64,000 nt of DNA, taken from contig NZ_JAGIPH010000002.1 in assembly GCF_017877135.1 (NCBI RefSeq), positions 62,001 through 126,000 on the forward strand, in the 5' to 3' direction. Positions within the stretch are counted from its first letter, which is position 1; each line of letters opens with the position of its first letter. This document shows, piece after piece, positions 8,928 to 18,838 of the stretch. A program made the position numbers and the translations under genes. Below the pieces are notes generated by a model. It was given only the letters and a program-made list of their open reading frames with translations, did not search any database and was not told where the DNA came from. This DNA is from Neorhizobium galegae. Its GTDB lineage: Bacteria > Pseudomonadota > Alphaproteobacteria > Rhizobiales > Rhizobiaceae.

Positions 8928-9890
8928 ATGCTGCACTCGCGAAAACTGCAATACATTGACGAAATTGCCCGCTGCGGGTCGATCCGCAAGGCGGCGGCGC
9001 GCCTCAACGTCGCCTCCTCGGCGATCAACCGGCAGATCCTGGCGCTCGAGGAGGAGCTTGGGGCACAGATTTTCGAGCGCCTGCCGCGCGGATTGCGACT
9101 GACGGCAGCGGGGGAATTGTGCATCGAGCATATCCGCGACGTGCTGAAGGCCTATGACAAGCTGGAGACGCGCGTGCGCGGCCTCAAGATGCCGCAGGTG
9201 GGTCGCGTGTCGATGATTTCCACGGTCGGGCTTGCCGCCGGTCCGCTGCCGGAATTTATTGCCCGCTTCGTCGAAAAACATCCGCGCATGCGCATCCAGC
9301 TTGCCATTGACGGGGCGACGACGACGGCGAACCCGGTCCTCTCCGGCGAGGTCGATCTCGGCATCGGCTTTAATATTCCGGCAACGCCCGGGCTTCGCAC
9401 GCTCGCCACCTTCGATATCCCGATCGGGGTCGTGCTGCCGCCCGATCATCCGCTGGCCGGCGAGGAGGGGCCGGTGGATCTCGCCAAGGTGCTGCAGGAG
9501 CCGCTGGTTCTTGCCCAGCCCGGCATGAGCCTGCGCACCATGATCAATCTCATCCTGTCGCCCTTGCCGATGTCGGTCGAGCCGGTGGTGGAAACCGGTG
9601 CACCGGAGACGCTGCGCCACCTCGTGAAGCGCGGCACGGGGCTGACCTTTCTCAATCCGCTCGATGTGATCGGCGATTGCCGGCGCGGCGAACTGGTCTT
9701 TCGCCCGCTCGTCGAATCGCAGCGCCGCCACCAGCCGATGAAGCTGTTTGCCCGCGCGCGTGCCACGCTCGATACGGCGACCAGCCTGTTTGTGGAGTTT
9801 CTGCTCGGGGAACTCGGCGCGCTGGTGGAGGAACTGGAGGCAAAGGGGCATGTGCCGCCGCAGCGGCAGCCGACAGAGCTGCGGTCATGA
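8928..9890 (+). CDS. LysR-family transcriptional regulator
   Basis: A 320-residue LysR protein. The N-terminal winged helix-turn-helix is clear (KLQYIDEIARCGSIRKAAA, then NVASSAINRQILALEEELG and IFERLPRGLRLTAAG). The rest is the LysR substrate-binding domain, containing LSGEVDLGIGFN. It is divergent from the ABC/deaminase operon and shares a 184-nt intergenic region with it, the classic arrangement for control of a neighbouring catabolic operon by its inducer. An ATG at 8916 would add four residues, but the start at 8928 is better spaced from GGGG. The stop overlaps the next small gene by 3 nt. Confidence 0.85.
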   Translation: MLHSRKLQYIDEIARCGSIRKAAARLNVASSAINRQILALEEELGAQIFERLPRGLRLTAAGELCIEHIRDVLKAYDKLETRVRGLKMPQVGRVSMISTVGLAAGPLPEFIARFVEKHPRMRIQLAIDGATTTANPVLSGEVDLGIGFNIPATPGLRTLATFDIPIGVVLPPDHPLAGEEGPVDLAKVLQEPLVLAQPGMSLRTMINLILSPLPMSVEPVVETGAPETLRHLVKRGTGLTFLNPLDVIGDCRRGELVFRPLVESQRRHQPMKLFARARATLDTATSLFVEFLLGELGALVEELEAKGHVPPQRQPTELRS

Positions 9891-10168
9891 GGCGCCTTGT
9901 GCTTGCAAGCCTGCTGCTGGTTGGTGCCGCAGCGTCTGTCTCTGGCCGCGATCTGCCGGCGGACGTTTCCGCCTTCGTTGCCAAGAGAGAGCAATGCGAT
10001 CATTTTCGCGAGGAGCCGCCCGGCGATGCCGCGCGCCGGCAGGAGATTGCCGCTGCCCTTGAAGCCTCCTGCCGCGGCACCGATGCCAGGCTGAAGGCGC
10101 TCAAGCAAAAATATCGCAGCGGCCCGGTTCGCGCGCTCCTCAATGGTTTCGAGGAGGAGATCGAGTAG
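9887..10168 (+). CDS. Small secreted protein of unknown function
   Basis: A 93-residue protein starting with an ATG that overlaps the LysR stop codon (ATGA), so it is translationally coupled to the regulator. MRRLVLASLLLVGAAASVSG is a plausible Sec signal peptide. The mature part is charged and holds two Cys (in EQCDHF and EASCRGTD) that could form one disulfide in the periplasm. I do not recognise a named family. It ends 1 nt before the convergent creatininase-family gene, with no visible terminator between them. Confidence 0.6.
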   Translation: MRRLVLASLLLVGAAASVSGRDLPADVSAFVAKREQCDHFREEPPGDAARRQEIAAALEASCRGTDARLKALKQKYRSGPVRALLNGFEEEIE

Positions 10169-10169
10169 A

Positions 10170-10967
10170 TCAGGCCGTATAAAGGTTCGACAGCGGATAG
10201 GATTCCACATCGCGCAACAGCCGGATGAAGCCCGCCACCTGATGGCGGCAGATGGCAGCTCCCTTTTCCGCCGTACCCGCTGCCGCATTGCCGACGACGC
10301 CTGCCGGATTGAGGTCATGGGCAATCCAGGCGAGCGCATGCGGCGGCAGCGGCTGCAGGAAGCGGGTGTTTTCCTTCATCCATTCGGCCTTGGAGGCGAA
10401 ATTCTGCGCCTTGTCCATCCGCACCAAGTCCGGGCGGAAGTGCAGCATCAGCGAGGTTTCCACTTCGCCGCCGTGAATGCCGAATTTCTGCTCGTGCTCG
10501 CTGATCATGCCTTCCGGCTGGCCGAAGCGAGCCCATTGGGTGGCCACGGCCGCCATGCCGAAGCGCACGCGCATCTCGCGCGAGACGATGCTCATGATGT
10601 CGAGATTGCCGCCGTGCGAATTGACCATCACCAGCTTGCGGATGCCGGCTTCCGCCACCTTGCCGCCGATCGCCGTCCAGGCGGGAATGAGAATGTCGGC
10701 GCCGAGCGAGAGGGTGCCGGGCCCGTAGATGTGCTCGTTGGCCTTGCCGATTTCCTGCGTCGGCAGAACCAAAATGTCGAGGTCGTCGGGACGCTGAACC
10801 TTCAGCTCTGCCAGCATGCCATTGGCAATTGCCACATCGGTTGCGATCGGCAGATGCGGCCCGTGCTGCTCGGTCGAAGCAAGCGGCAGGATGGCAATGG
10901 TCCTGTCCGGAGAGAGGCCGGCGAAATCGTAGGTGTTCAGTTCATTCCAGTAAAACGGCTTGGCCAT
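10170..10967 (-). CDS. Creatininase-family amidohydrolase
   Basis: A 265-residue protein of the creatininase (creatinine amidohydrolase, MftE/ArfB) family. Metal-site motifs are visible: STEQHGPHLPIATD near the N-terminus, VNSHGGNLD in the middle and GIHGGEVETSLML, which corresponds to the HAGExET motif. Members hydrolyse cyclic amides such as creatinine, or open formamido-pyrimidines in riboflavin-type pathways. Next to a CodA-like deaminase, an FAD oxidase and an NMT1-type importer, it could open a heterocyclic ring in the same pathway. It is transcribed toward the LysR gene, and its own start at 10967 follows a purine-rich GAGAGGATAT. Confidence 0.82.
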   Translation of the reverse strand: MAKPFYWNELNTYDFAGLSPDRTIAILPLASTEQHGPHLPIATDVAIANGMLAELKVQRPDDLDILVLPTQEIGKANEHIYGPGTLSLGADILIPAWTAIGGKVAEAGIRKLVMVNSHGGNLDIMSIVSREMRVRFGMAAVATQWARFGQPEGMISEHEQKFGIHGGEVETSLMLHFRPDLVRMDKAQNFASKAEWMKENTRFLQPLPPHALAWIAHDLNPAGVVGNAAAGTAEKGAAICRHQVAGFIRLLRDVESYPLSNLYTA

Positions 10968-11279
10968 GGCATATCCTCTCGCAGTCCTTGCACTCTGGAT
11001 AAGGCAATCCCAGCGGGTCCGAAAAGCGCCAAATTCCGTGCGGCTTGCTGCCTTTTTGCGCGCATTGCCGCTGTCTCTTTTCGGGGCAGTCCCGTTTCGG
11101 GAAAAAAGTGCGTTTCGCTAAAATTGTCGTCACTGGCTTAAGTCGCCCGCAAAAGCAGCGGGTTATAACTCGGTCAATCCCGGGACACAGGACCGGGCAG
11201 GCTCTGATGAAGGGCCGATGATCCGAAACGGGACGGTGCGCAAAACGGCGACCCTCCGCTTTGACAAAGGCAAGCGATT
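10968..11279. other. Gene-free stretch between divergent genes
   Basis: This 312-nt region separates the starts of the creatininase-family gene (minus) and the small transglutaminase-like gene (plus), so it should hold both promoters. A short hairpin TCCCG-TTT-CGGGA followed by six A residues is present near 11090-11106. I see no convincing operator, RNA gene or coding frame. Confidence 0.5.
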
Positions 11280-11729
11280 ATGTCGAAAACCATCATTGCC
11301 GTTGCGGCGCTTCTCTCGGTCTTCACCTGCGGCACAGCCGATGCAGCCGGCCCGGGAGGTCTTGCCCGTGGTGCCTTTACGGTCCTGTCGCAGTCGCACG
11401 AAGTGGCGACAGCCAAGGCGGCTCCCGCCCCCTATGAAACCGATTACGCGGCGGTGCAGGCACTCAACATCGCCGTCAACGAGACGGTCGGCTCGCTGGA
11501 CGGCTATTTCGACAGCCTGGTTTCCGACGCGACCGGTGGCCCGGCGCGTCCCGGGTCCTGCACCGATTGCGCGCGTCTCAAGCAGGAGGCGCTGATCGGC
11601 CGTGGACAGCCCTTAGACGAACTGCGCATCGGCTTCCTGATGACGCCTGCGGGCACAGTGGAGCGCGTGCTGATCGTGTCCACCGACAATGGCGATCTGG
11701 TTCTCGACAACCGCGTGCCGCAGATCTGA
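11280..11729 (+). CDS. Truncated, probably inactive transglutaminase-like cysteine peptidase (BTLCP)
   Basis: A 149-residue protein with a signal peptide (cleavage after about ADAA). Its C-terminal half matches the BTLCP family: PGSCTDCARLKQEALIGRG aligns with the usual GDCEDYALLKR active-site Cys segment (Cys94), and NGDLVLDN supplies the active-site Asp143. The catalytic His normally found just before the last strands (GHAVL) is replaced by Glu128 in VERVLIV. The protein also ends a few residues after the Asp motif, shorter than the family's usual length. It may be a secreted pseudo-enzyme or a decaying paralogue. It stands alone and is convergent with the DMT transporter gene 13 nt away. 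Confidence 0.65.
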   Translation: MSKTIIAVAALLSVFTCGTADAAGPGGLARGAFTVLSQSHEVATAKAAPAPYETDYAAVQALNIAVNETVGSLDGYFDSLVSDATGGPARPGSCTDCARLKQEALIGRGQPLDELRIGFLMTPAGTVERVLIVSTDNGDLVLDNRVPQI

Positions 11730-11742
11730 GGAGCGCCTGACG

Positions 11743-12669
11743 TTACGGGCTTCCGGTTGCCGGCTTCCCGCGTTCGGCAATGGCAATGCCGCCGAGCGCC
11801 AGCACCAGCGCCAGCACATGAAACAGCTGTAGCTGCTCGCCGATGACCAGGACGGACAGCAGCGTGCCGAACACCGGCACCAGATTGATGAAGAGGCCGG
11901 CGCGGTTGGCGCCGATATGGCCGATGCCCTGGATATAGAGGATCTGCGCCACCAGCGAGGCAAATAGCCCCGTATAGAGGGCGGCCGTCCAGCCGGAGGC
12001 ATCCGGCCACATCAGCGTTCCGGCCGAATATTCCCACGCCACCAGCGGCAACGTGCACAAGAGTGCCACCAGCGCCGGAATGGCCATCAGCGTGCGCCAG
12101 TCAACCGGCGGGCGCCAGCGCAAGACGATCGTATAGGCCGCATAGGCAATCACGGCGATCACCATCAGCAGATCGCCGAAATTCACTGTCAGCGACAGAA
12201 GCGTCGCGAGATCCCCATGAGAGACGGTGATGGCCACGCCGACCAGCGTCAGAGAAAAGCCCAGGATCTGTGCGAGCGACACACGGATACGGAAAAACAC
12301 GAAATTGGCGAGAAAGATCAGGAACGGAATGCCGGCCTGCTCGATCGTGACGTTGATGGCCGTCGTATAATGCACGGCATTATAGAGAAGCACGTTGAAC
12401 AGCGTGTAGCCGACCGCACCGAGAAAGATCATCAGCGGCAGGTGCTGCCTAGCCACCGGCCAGTCACGTTTCAGCTGCGGCAGCGAGATGGCGAAAATGA
12501 TGGCGCAGGCAATCACCCAGCGCAGCATGGTCAGCATCATCGGGCTGACATGGCCGACGGCGAGCTTGCCGACGACAGCATTGCCGCCCCAGCACAAAGT
12601 GGCGATGATCAGGTAGGTATAGGCTCTGATATGCAAGGGTGCACTCCGGGGAAGATCCGGAAAGAGCAT
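11743..12669 (-). CDS. DMT/EamA-family transporter
   Basis: A 308-residue inner-membrane protein with ten predicted membrane segments arranged as two EamA repeats (residues ~15-145 and ~160-300). The first repeat has the typical WGGNAVVGKLAVGHVSP entry. The second ends with GEQLQLFHVLALVLALGGIAI, abbreviated here as GEQLQLFHVLALVLAL. Members export amino acids or small metabolites, and substrate cannot be read from sequence. It is transcribed divergently from purA with 167 nt between the starts. Confidence 0.85.
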   Translation of the reverse strand: MLFPDLPRSAPLHIRAYTYLIIATLCWGGNAVVGKLAVGHVSPMMLTMLRWVIACAIIFAISLPQLKRDWPVARQHLPLMIFLGAVGYTLFNVLLYNAVHYTTAINVTIEQAGIPFLIFLANFVFFRIRVSLAQILGFSLTLVGVAITVSHGDLATLLSLTVNFGDLLMVIAVIAYAAYTIVLRWRPPVDWRTLMAIPALVALLCTLPLVAWEYSAGTLMWPDASGWTAALYTGLFASLVAQILYIQGIGHIGANRAGLFINLVPVFGTLLSVLVIGEQLQLFHVLALVLALGGIAIAERGKPATGSP

Positions 12670-12836
12670 GACTTCCCGATTGTTTTGTCGCGCAAATAAC
12701 CGCGAGCGAAGCGCGCTGTCATCTAAAAACAGGCGAAAAGCTCATAAACGGGTCGCTTTCCCTGAAATCACACAGTATAGATGCGCCGGTTTGGGCGGGG
12801 CGTTGAAGCCTGGCGACAGAGCAGGAAAGCTTTAAG

Positions 12837-14135
<1,299 letters not shown>

Positions 14136-14194
14136 AGTCCAGCGCTATCTACCTTTTCACTCGGCGCGCTGCCGGTGATCAAGAGAAAGTATCA

Positions 14195-16726
14195 ATGGCT
14201 GATTTTGTAGCGGTTATTCGCCGGGCCGTGGATGGCCTGGCGAACAATAATCCCGAAATGCGTATTCGGGTATACGAAAAGGCTCGCGGCGCCGTTCAGC
14301 GGCAGCTGGAGAACATGAAGCCGCGCCCCTCGGACGAGATGCTGCGCCGCCAGATGGACAAGCTGGAAGCTGCGATCCGCGAGGTCGAGGCCGAGCATCG
14401 CGAAGCTGCGCCCGCGGCCGACGAACCGTTCGTGCAGCCACCGCCCGTCGATGTCGCGCCGGCGGCCTGGCAGGAACCGGCCGCTGTGCCAGAGCTTTTG
14501 CCCGAACCCGAGCCTTCGCCCGAGCCCGTGCGCGCAGAGCCTCAAGCCTTTGCCGAGACGGCCGTCCAGCCGGAGCCTCAGGACGAGACGCCGGCAAGCC
14601 CGGCTGCCGTCCCCGAAGCGCAGGAAGCGCCCTACGAAGCACCGTATCATGAGCCGCAGCCCGAAGCCGTGCCGGAACCGGAAGCGTATCAGGCCGAGCC
14701 GGTCCACTCCGCAGATCCGTATGGCGCGGCGCCGGAGCAGGATGATGCGCGGTCGTTCAATGCCGAACCGGTGGCGCCTGTCCATGAACCGGCCGATACC
14801 GAGCCGCAGACGCCGGCCCATGACGCGCATCAGGACCTGACCGCGGTTCCGGCTGCGATGCCCGAGGCCCATGCGCCGGCCGACGAAAATCCCTTTGCTG
14901 ACGAGGCCGATGTGCCGCGTGCAGACGCTCCCCTTGCCCATGAGGTCGAGGCACGGACCTACGCCGAGGCACCGCGTTTCCCGGTCTATGACGAGCCGCC
15001 GCGCACCCGGGCACAGATGGCGCCCGCCTGGCCGGATGCCCCATCGACAGCGCCATCCCTGCAGAGGGAAGATCCCTTCTCGTCGGACGGGCCCGAAGCG
15101 GATCAGCACCCGCAAGAGACTGCGCCGCAGGTCTCCGGCCATGACGACTGGCATGACAGCGCGCAGGCCGCGTCCGCCGCGACCGGTGAGACCCTGTCCG
15201 AATCCGCCTCCATTGCCGTGGAGCCCGCGCCTGTCGCGGACTGGAACAACTCCGCCGGCTGGAACGCGCAGCCCGATTGGCAGGCGCAGGACGATGCAGA
15301 GCGCCCCGAGACGCCGGCGGCAGCACCCGTTGTGCCGGCCTTCATCGATCGGCAGGCTGCCGATCTGTTCGAGGCGCATTTCGATCGCGAAGCCCATGTC
15401 ACGGCCAAGGTCGAGATGCCGGCCGTGACGGACCTGCCTGATTATCCGACGCCGGCCAAGGCCGAGCCGGATGTGCCTGATCCGCTTGCCACCTATCTTC
15501 AGCCGATCCAGACGACAGCGAAGGTCGATGCGCCGGCTGCGTCCAGCGACCCGTGGAACGATCTGGAACAACTGATCGGCTATGACAAGACAGCCGCCGA
15601 AAAGGGCGGACGCGGGGAAGACCTGCCGGCGGAAGAACCGGATCTGGCGGAAGCGGCTCCTGCACGCGCCTACCGCGTCCAGTCCAAGCCCAAGCGCAAT
15701 TACGGCGTTTGGGTGCTGGCCATCCTCGGTCTCGCCGTCCTCGGCGGTGGTGGCTATGCCATCTGGCTGAACCGCGATGCGCTGGACAACATGATCGGCA
15801 ATGTCGCGGGCGAGAAGACGGCTCCGGCTGCCACGACCGCGTCGGCACCGCCGTCTTCGAACAACGCGACGGCGCCGGCTTCGACGCAGGCCCCCAAGGG
15901 AACTGCGACTGCCACCGCCACGGCGCCTGCCGCCGCGTCTGGCACACCGGCGGCGACCGGCCCGACCAAGTTTACGCAGCGCCTGCTGGCAAACGGTACG
16001 GAAGTCGATGACGGCGCCGGCGGACCGGCAGCCGGTGGCGCAAGCCAGTCGATTGCCCAGCTGAACGCTCCGGCGGCACCCGATGCCGGCGGTAACACCA
16101 ATGCGGTGACGACGCCGGCCGCACCGAGCAGCAGTGCGCCGCCTGCAACCCCGGCTGCAACGCCGGCCGTTTCGGGAGAGAAGATCTTCCTGTACGAGGA
16201 ACGCATCGGCCAGTCATCGCCGACTGCCATCGAAGGCAGAGTGTCCTGGTCGCTGCAGAGCGAAACCGGCGAAAACGGCCGGCCTGAGCCTGTGGTCCAG
16301 GGCCGCATCAACCTGCCGGAACGCGGGCTGACGGCGCTCATCACCTTCAAGCGGAACGCGGATGCCTCGCTGCCGGCGAGCCACCTGGTCGAGTTCGTCT
16401 TCTCGCTGCCGGCGGATTTCGAGGGCGGTGCCATCGAAAGCGTGCAGCGCATTTCGATGAAGCAGACCGAGCAGGATCGCGGCGATCCGCTGATTGCGGT
16501 TCCGGCCAAGATCACGCCGGACTTCCACATGATTGCGCTCAACGATTTTCCCGATGCGCGCGCCCGCAACATGGAGCTTCTGAAGAGCCGCAACTGGCTG
16601 GACGTGCCGATCATCTACGGCACCGGCCGTCGCGCGCTACTCACCCTCCAGAAGGGCTCTGAAGGCGTGAAAGCCTTCGATGAGGCGATCCGCCAGTGGG
16701 CGGCCCTTTCGCCGGCCGGCCAGTAA
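14195..16726 (+). CDS. Large single-pass membrane protein with low-complexity Pro/Ala/Glu region
   Basis: An 843-residue protein of unknown function. Residues ~1-70 form a charged, helical N-terminal segment (MADFVAVIRRAVDGLANNN). About 430 residues of acidic Pro/Ala/Glu-rich low-complexity sequence follow. A basic stop (KPKRN) precedes a single membrane helix at ~504-525. An Ala/Thr/Pro linker of ~120 residues leads to a C-terminal folded domain of ~180 residues beginning KIFLYEERIG. By the positive-inside rule, the acidic tail is cytoplasmic and the folded domain periplasmic. It lies directly after purA and before a strong terminator. This purA-linked protein looks conserved in rhizobia, but I know no assigned function. 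Confidence 0.8.
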   Translation: MADFVAVIRRAVDGLANNNPEMRIRVYEKARGAVQRQLENMKPRPSDEMLRRQMDKLEAAIREVEAEHREAAPAADEPFVQPPPVDVAPAAWQEPAAVPELLPEPEPSPEPVRAEPQAFAETAVQPEPQDETPASPAAVPEAQEAPYEAPYHEPQPEAVPEPEAYQAEPVHSADPYGAAPEQDDARSFNAEPVAPVHEPADTEPQTPAHDAHQDLTAVPAAMPEAHAPADENPFADEADVPRADAPLAHEVEARTYAEAPRFPVYDEPPRTRAQMAPAWPDAPSTAPSLQREDPFSSDGPEADQHPQETAPQVSGHDDWHDSAQAASAATGETLSESASIAVEPAPVADWNNSAGWNAQPDWQAQDDAERPETPAAAPVVPAFIDRQAADLFEAHFDREAHVTAKVEMPAVTDLPDYPTPAKAEPDVPDPLATYLQPIQTTAKVDAPAASSDPWNDLEQLIGYDKTAAEKGGRGEDLPAEEPDLAEAAPARAYRVQSKPKRNYGVWVLAILGLAVLGGGGYAIWLNRDALDNMIGNVAGEKTAPAATTASAPPSSNNATAPASTQAPKGTATATATAPAAASGTPAATGPTKFTQRLLANGTEVDDGAGGPAAGGASQSIAQLNAPAAPDAGGNTNAVTTPAAPSSSAPPATPAATPAVSGEKIFLYEERIGQSSPTAIEGRVSWSLQSETGENGRPEPVVQGRINLPERGLTALITFKRNADASLPASHLVEFVFSLPADFEGGAIESVQRISMKQTEQDRGDPLIAVPAKITPDFHMIALNDFPDARARNMELLKSRNWLDVPIIYGTGRRALLTLQKGSEGVKAFDEAIRQWAALSPAGQ

Positions 16727-16757
16727 GGTCAGGCTTCGGTTCAGGAGAACATCAAGG

Positions 16758-16786
16758 TCCGCCGGTTTCGCCCGGCGGATTTTTTT
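16758..16786 (+). terminator. Rho-independent terminator after the large membrane protein gene
   Basis: A perfect 8-bp stem, TCCGCCGG paired with CCGGCGGA, with a six-base loop is followed directly by seven T residues. It lies 31 nt after the stop codon at 16726 and before the fosX gene, closing the purA-side transcript. Confidence 0.85.
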
Positions 16787-16893
16787 GGGATGCCGGGCGC
16801 GCCGCCGGGCCATCCTGCCGCCATCATCCGGGAGAAGGTGAGGCGGTGTCGCCTCCTCTCAGGATGTCGGCCGCGGCAGATGGGAGAACGGCA

Positions 16894-17346
16894 ATGGCTG
16901 GCGGATTGTGTCACATCACCTTTGTCACGAAAAACCTCGACCGGATGGAGAAGATCCTGACGACCGTCATGAAGGCGCGCAAGGTTGAGGATCCCGGCGC
17001 CGACGAATTCACGCTGACCAAGGAACGGATCTTTCAGATCGGCGAAGGGCTTTCGTCCGTCTGGATCGTTCTTATTGAAGGCTCGGTCGACTTGGCGCGC
17101 AGCTACAACCATGTGGCTTTCATCATTCGCGAGGAAGATGTCGAAGAGCGTCTGGCCGCCATCGAGGCCTTGGGTCTTGATCTGCATGACGGGCATCCCC
17201 ACGGGACGGGTAGGGGCCTGCACGGCGAGGAGGGCCACTCGATCTATTTCTACGACGACGACAATCACATGTTCGAACTGCATGTCGGCACGCTGGAGGA
17301 TCGCCTGCGTCGTGATGACCGGAGCAAGGGGGCGCCGCTTGCCTGA
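16894..17346 (+). CDS. fosX: Fosfomycin resistance hydrolase FosX-like (VOC family)
   Basis: A 150-residue glyoxalase-fold protein starting at the ATG at 16894, preceded by GGGAGAA. The FosX/FosA family opens the epoxide of fosfomycin with water (FosX), glutathione or bacillithiol, using Mn(II). Metal ligands are visible as His7 (LCHITF), His73 (YNHVAF) and Glu128 (HMFELH). GHSIYFYDDDNHMFELH is the family signature. Glu44 falls at the position reported as the catalytic base of rhizobial-type FosX, favouring hydrolase over thiol-transferase activity. The frame is open further upstream but lacks a start with comparable spacing. It is monocistronic, placed just after a terminator. Confidence 0.8.
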   Translation: MAGGLCHITFVTKNLDRMEKILTTVMKARKVEDPGADEFTLTKERIFQIGEGLSSVWIVLIEGSVDLARSYNHVAFIIREEDVEERLAAIEALGLDLHDGHPHGTGRGLHGEEGHSIYFYDDDNHMFELHVGTLEDRLRRDDRSKGAPLA

Positions 17347-17697
17347 AAAGGCGGCTGCCGGACCTGCAGAGTTTCCAGACATGGAAAAGCCCGGCACTTG
17401 CCGGGCCCAGACTGCTGACAAAGTCAACGACATCGCCGGGATCGGCATTGACGACGTCTTTGCCCCCTCGCCCCGCGTGCGGGGAGAGGGCTGGGGTGAG
17501 GGGCCTTAAACTATTGATTAGGCGGCGAATTGGCCCCTCATCCCGCTGCCGCGACCTTCTCCCCGTCAAGACGGGGCGAAGGGCCATTGAGGCCGCCCTT
17601 CACTCTAAATCTTGAAACATGCAAAGTTCGCTAGCTAGCTAAGCTCGGCATTTGCCGGGCCTCTAAACGAAAGGGACGTTTCGGCCGGCTGTGCCGC
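17347..17697. repeat. Repeat-rich spacer between convergent fosX and rpoH
   Basis: This 351-nt stretch has no gene. It carries two near-identical hairpins, GCCCGGCA-CT-TGCCGGGC at 17389-17406 and GCTCGGCA-TT-TGCCGGGC at 17643-17660. Between them lie two GC-rich mosaic repeats, at about 17463-17507 (reverse of the 7445-7490 element) and 17531-17586 (CTTCTCCCCGTCAAGACGGG type). On the minus strand the 17389 hairpin is followed by TTTT, and the 17643 hairpin lies 38 nt after the rpoH stop, so both may end rpoH transcripts. Confidence 0.65.
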
Positions 17698-18600
17698 TCA
17701 GGCGTCGACGACGCGAAGGGCCTTGGCCTGCGCCAGGGCTTCCTTCTGAACGGCTTCCTGAACCTTTTCGAAGGCGCGCACCTCGATCTGGCGCACGCGT
17801 TCGCGGCTGATGTCGAACTCGGTCGACAGGTCTTCCAGCGTCACCGGATCTTCCGAGAGGCGACGGGCCTCGAAGATGCGGCGCTCGCGTTCGTTCAAGA
17901 CGCTGAGCGCCTTGTCGAGCATGCGCCGGCGGGTTTCCAGCTCGTCCTGCTCGATCAGCACGGCTTCCTGGGTGTCGTGGTCATCGACCAGCCAGTCCTG
18001 CCACTGGCCCGCTTCGCCTTCGGCTGCCCGGATCGGTGCATTCAGCGACGCGTCACCCGACAGGCGGCGGTTCATCGAGACGACTTCTTCCTCCGAGACC
18101 CGAAGCTTGGTGGCGATTTCCGTCACCTGATCCGGCTTCAGATCGCCTTCGTCGATGGCCTGGATACGGCCTTTCAGGCGGCGCAGATTGAAGAACAGCC
18201 GCTTCTGATTGGCGGTCGTGCCCATCTTGACGAGCGACCAGGAGCGCAGGATGTATTCCTGGATCGAGGCCTTGATCCACCACATGGCATAGGTGGCGAG
18301 ACGAAAACCGCGCTCGGGATCGAATTTCTTGACCGCCTGCATCAGGCCGACATTGCCTTCCGACACGACTTCGCCGATCGGCAGGCCGTAGCCGCGATAG
18401 CCCATGGCGATCTTGGCCACGAGGCGCAAATGGCTGGTGACGAGTTGATGGGCCGCGTCGCGATCCCCATGTTCGGCATAACGCTTCGCAAGCATGTATT
18501 CCTGCTGGGGCTCCAGCATCGGAAACTTGCGGATTTCGTCGAGATAACGATTAAGGCCAGCTTCGCCGGCTGTAATCGAAGGCAGAGAATTGCGGGCCAT
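17698..18600 (-). CDS. rpoH: RNA polymerase heat-shock sigma factor RpoH (sigma-32)
   Basis: A 300-residue sigma-70-family factor starting at the ATG at 18600 after AGGGGG. Region 2 is clear (VSEGNVGLMQAVKKFDPERG and FRLATYAMWWIKASIQEYIL). The segment NQKRLFFNLRRLK is the RpoH box used for chaperone and FtsH control. Region 4 carries the helix-turn-helix in DISRERVRQIEVRAFEKVQ. It directs transcription of heat-shock genes. Rhizobia commonly have two rpoH genes, and whether this is rpoH1 or rpoH2 cannot be decided here. The next gene upstream is rluD, in the same orientation 296 nt away. Confidence 0.93.
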   Translation of the reverse strand: MARNSLPSITAGEAGLNRYLDEIRKFPMLEPQQEYMLAKRYAEHGDRDAAHQLVTSHLRLVAKIAMGYRGYGLPIGEVVSEGNVGLMQAVKKFDPERGFRLATYAMWWIKASIQEYILRSWSLVKMGTTANQKRLFFNLRRLKGRIQAIDEGDLKPDQVTEIATKLRVSEEEVVSMNRRLSGDASLNAPIRAAEGEAGQWQDWLVDDHDTQEAVLIEQDELETRRRMLDKALSVLNERERRIFEARRLSEDPVTLEDLSTEFDISRERVRQIEVRAFEKVQEAVQKEALAQAKALRVVDA

Positions 18601-18838
18601 AAAGCACCCCCTTCTGATCGTGTTCCGGCTCCCGTGATCGTTCTGCCGATCGAAAGGCGAGCCGTAAGATGCGGGTCTTTCCCTCGACCCCGCACCCATC
18701 CAGCTAACAGATAAGTGCGGCGAAAGGGTGATTCAAGCACATGCGCCGGTCACGACCCTGTTATGACATTACGAGCTCACGGGGGAGCGGATCACAGGAA
18801 AAGCGCTTGCCGCGCCCATCGGTGCCGGCTCACGTTTT

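Noticed and set aside
14192..15571. 459-codon Arg/Gly-rich minus-strand frame opposite the large membrane protein gene
   Set aside because: It arises from the low-complexity Pro/Ala/Glu codons on the other strand; the plus-strand frame has the good start, membrane helix and terminator.
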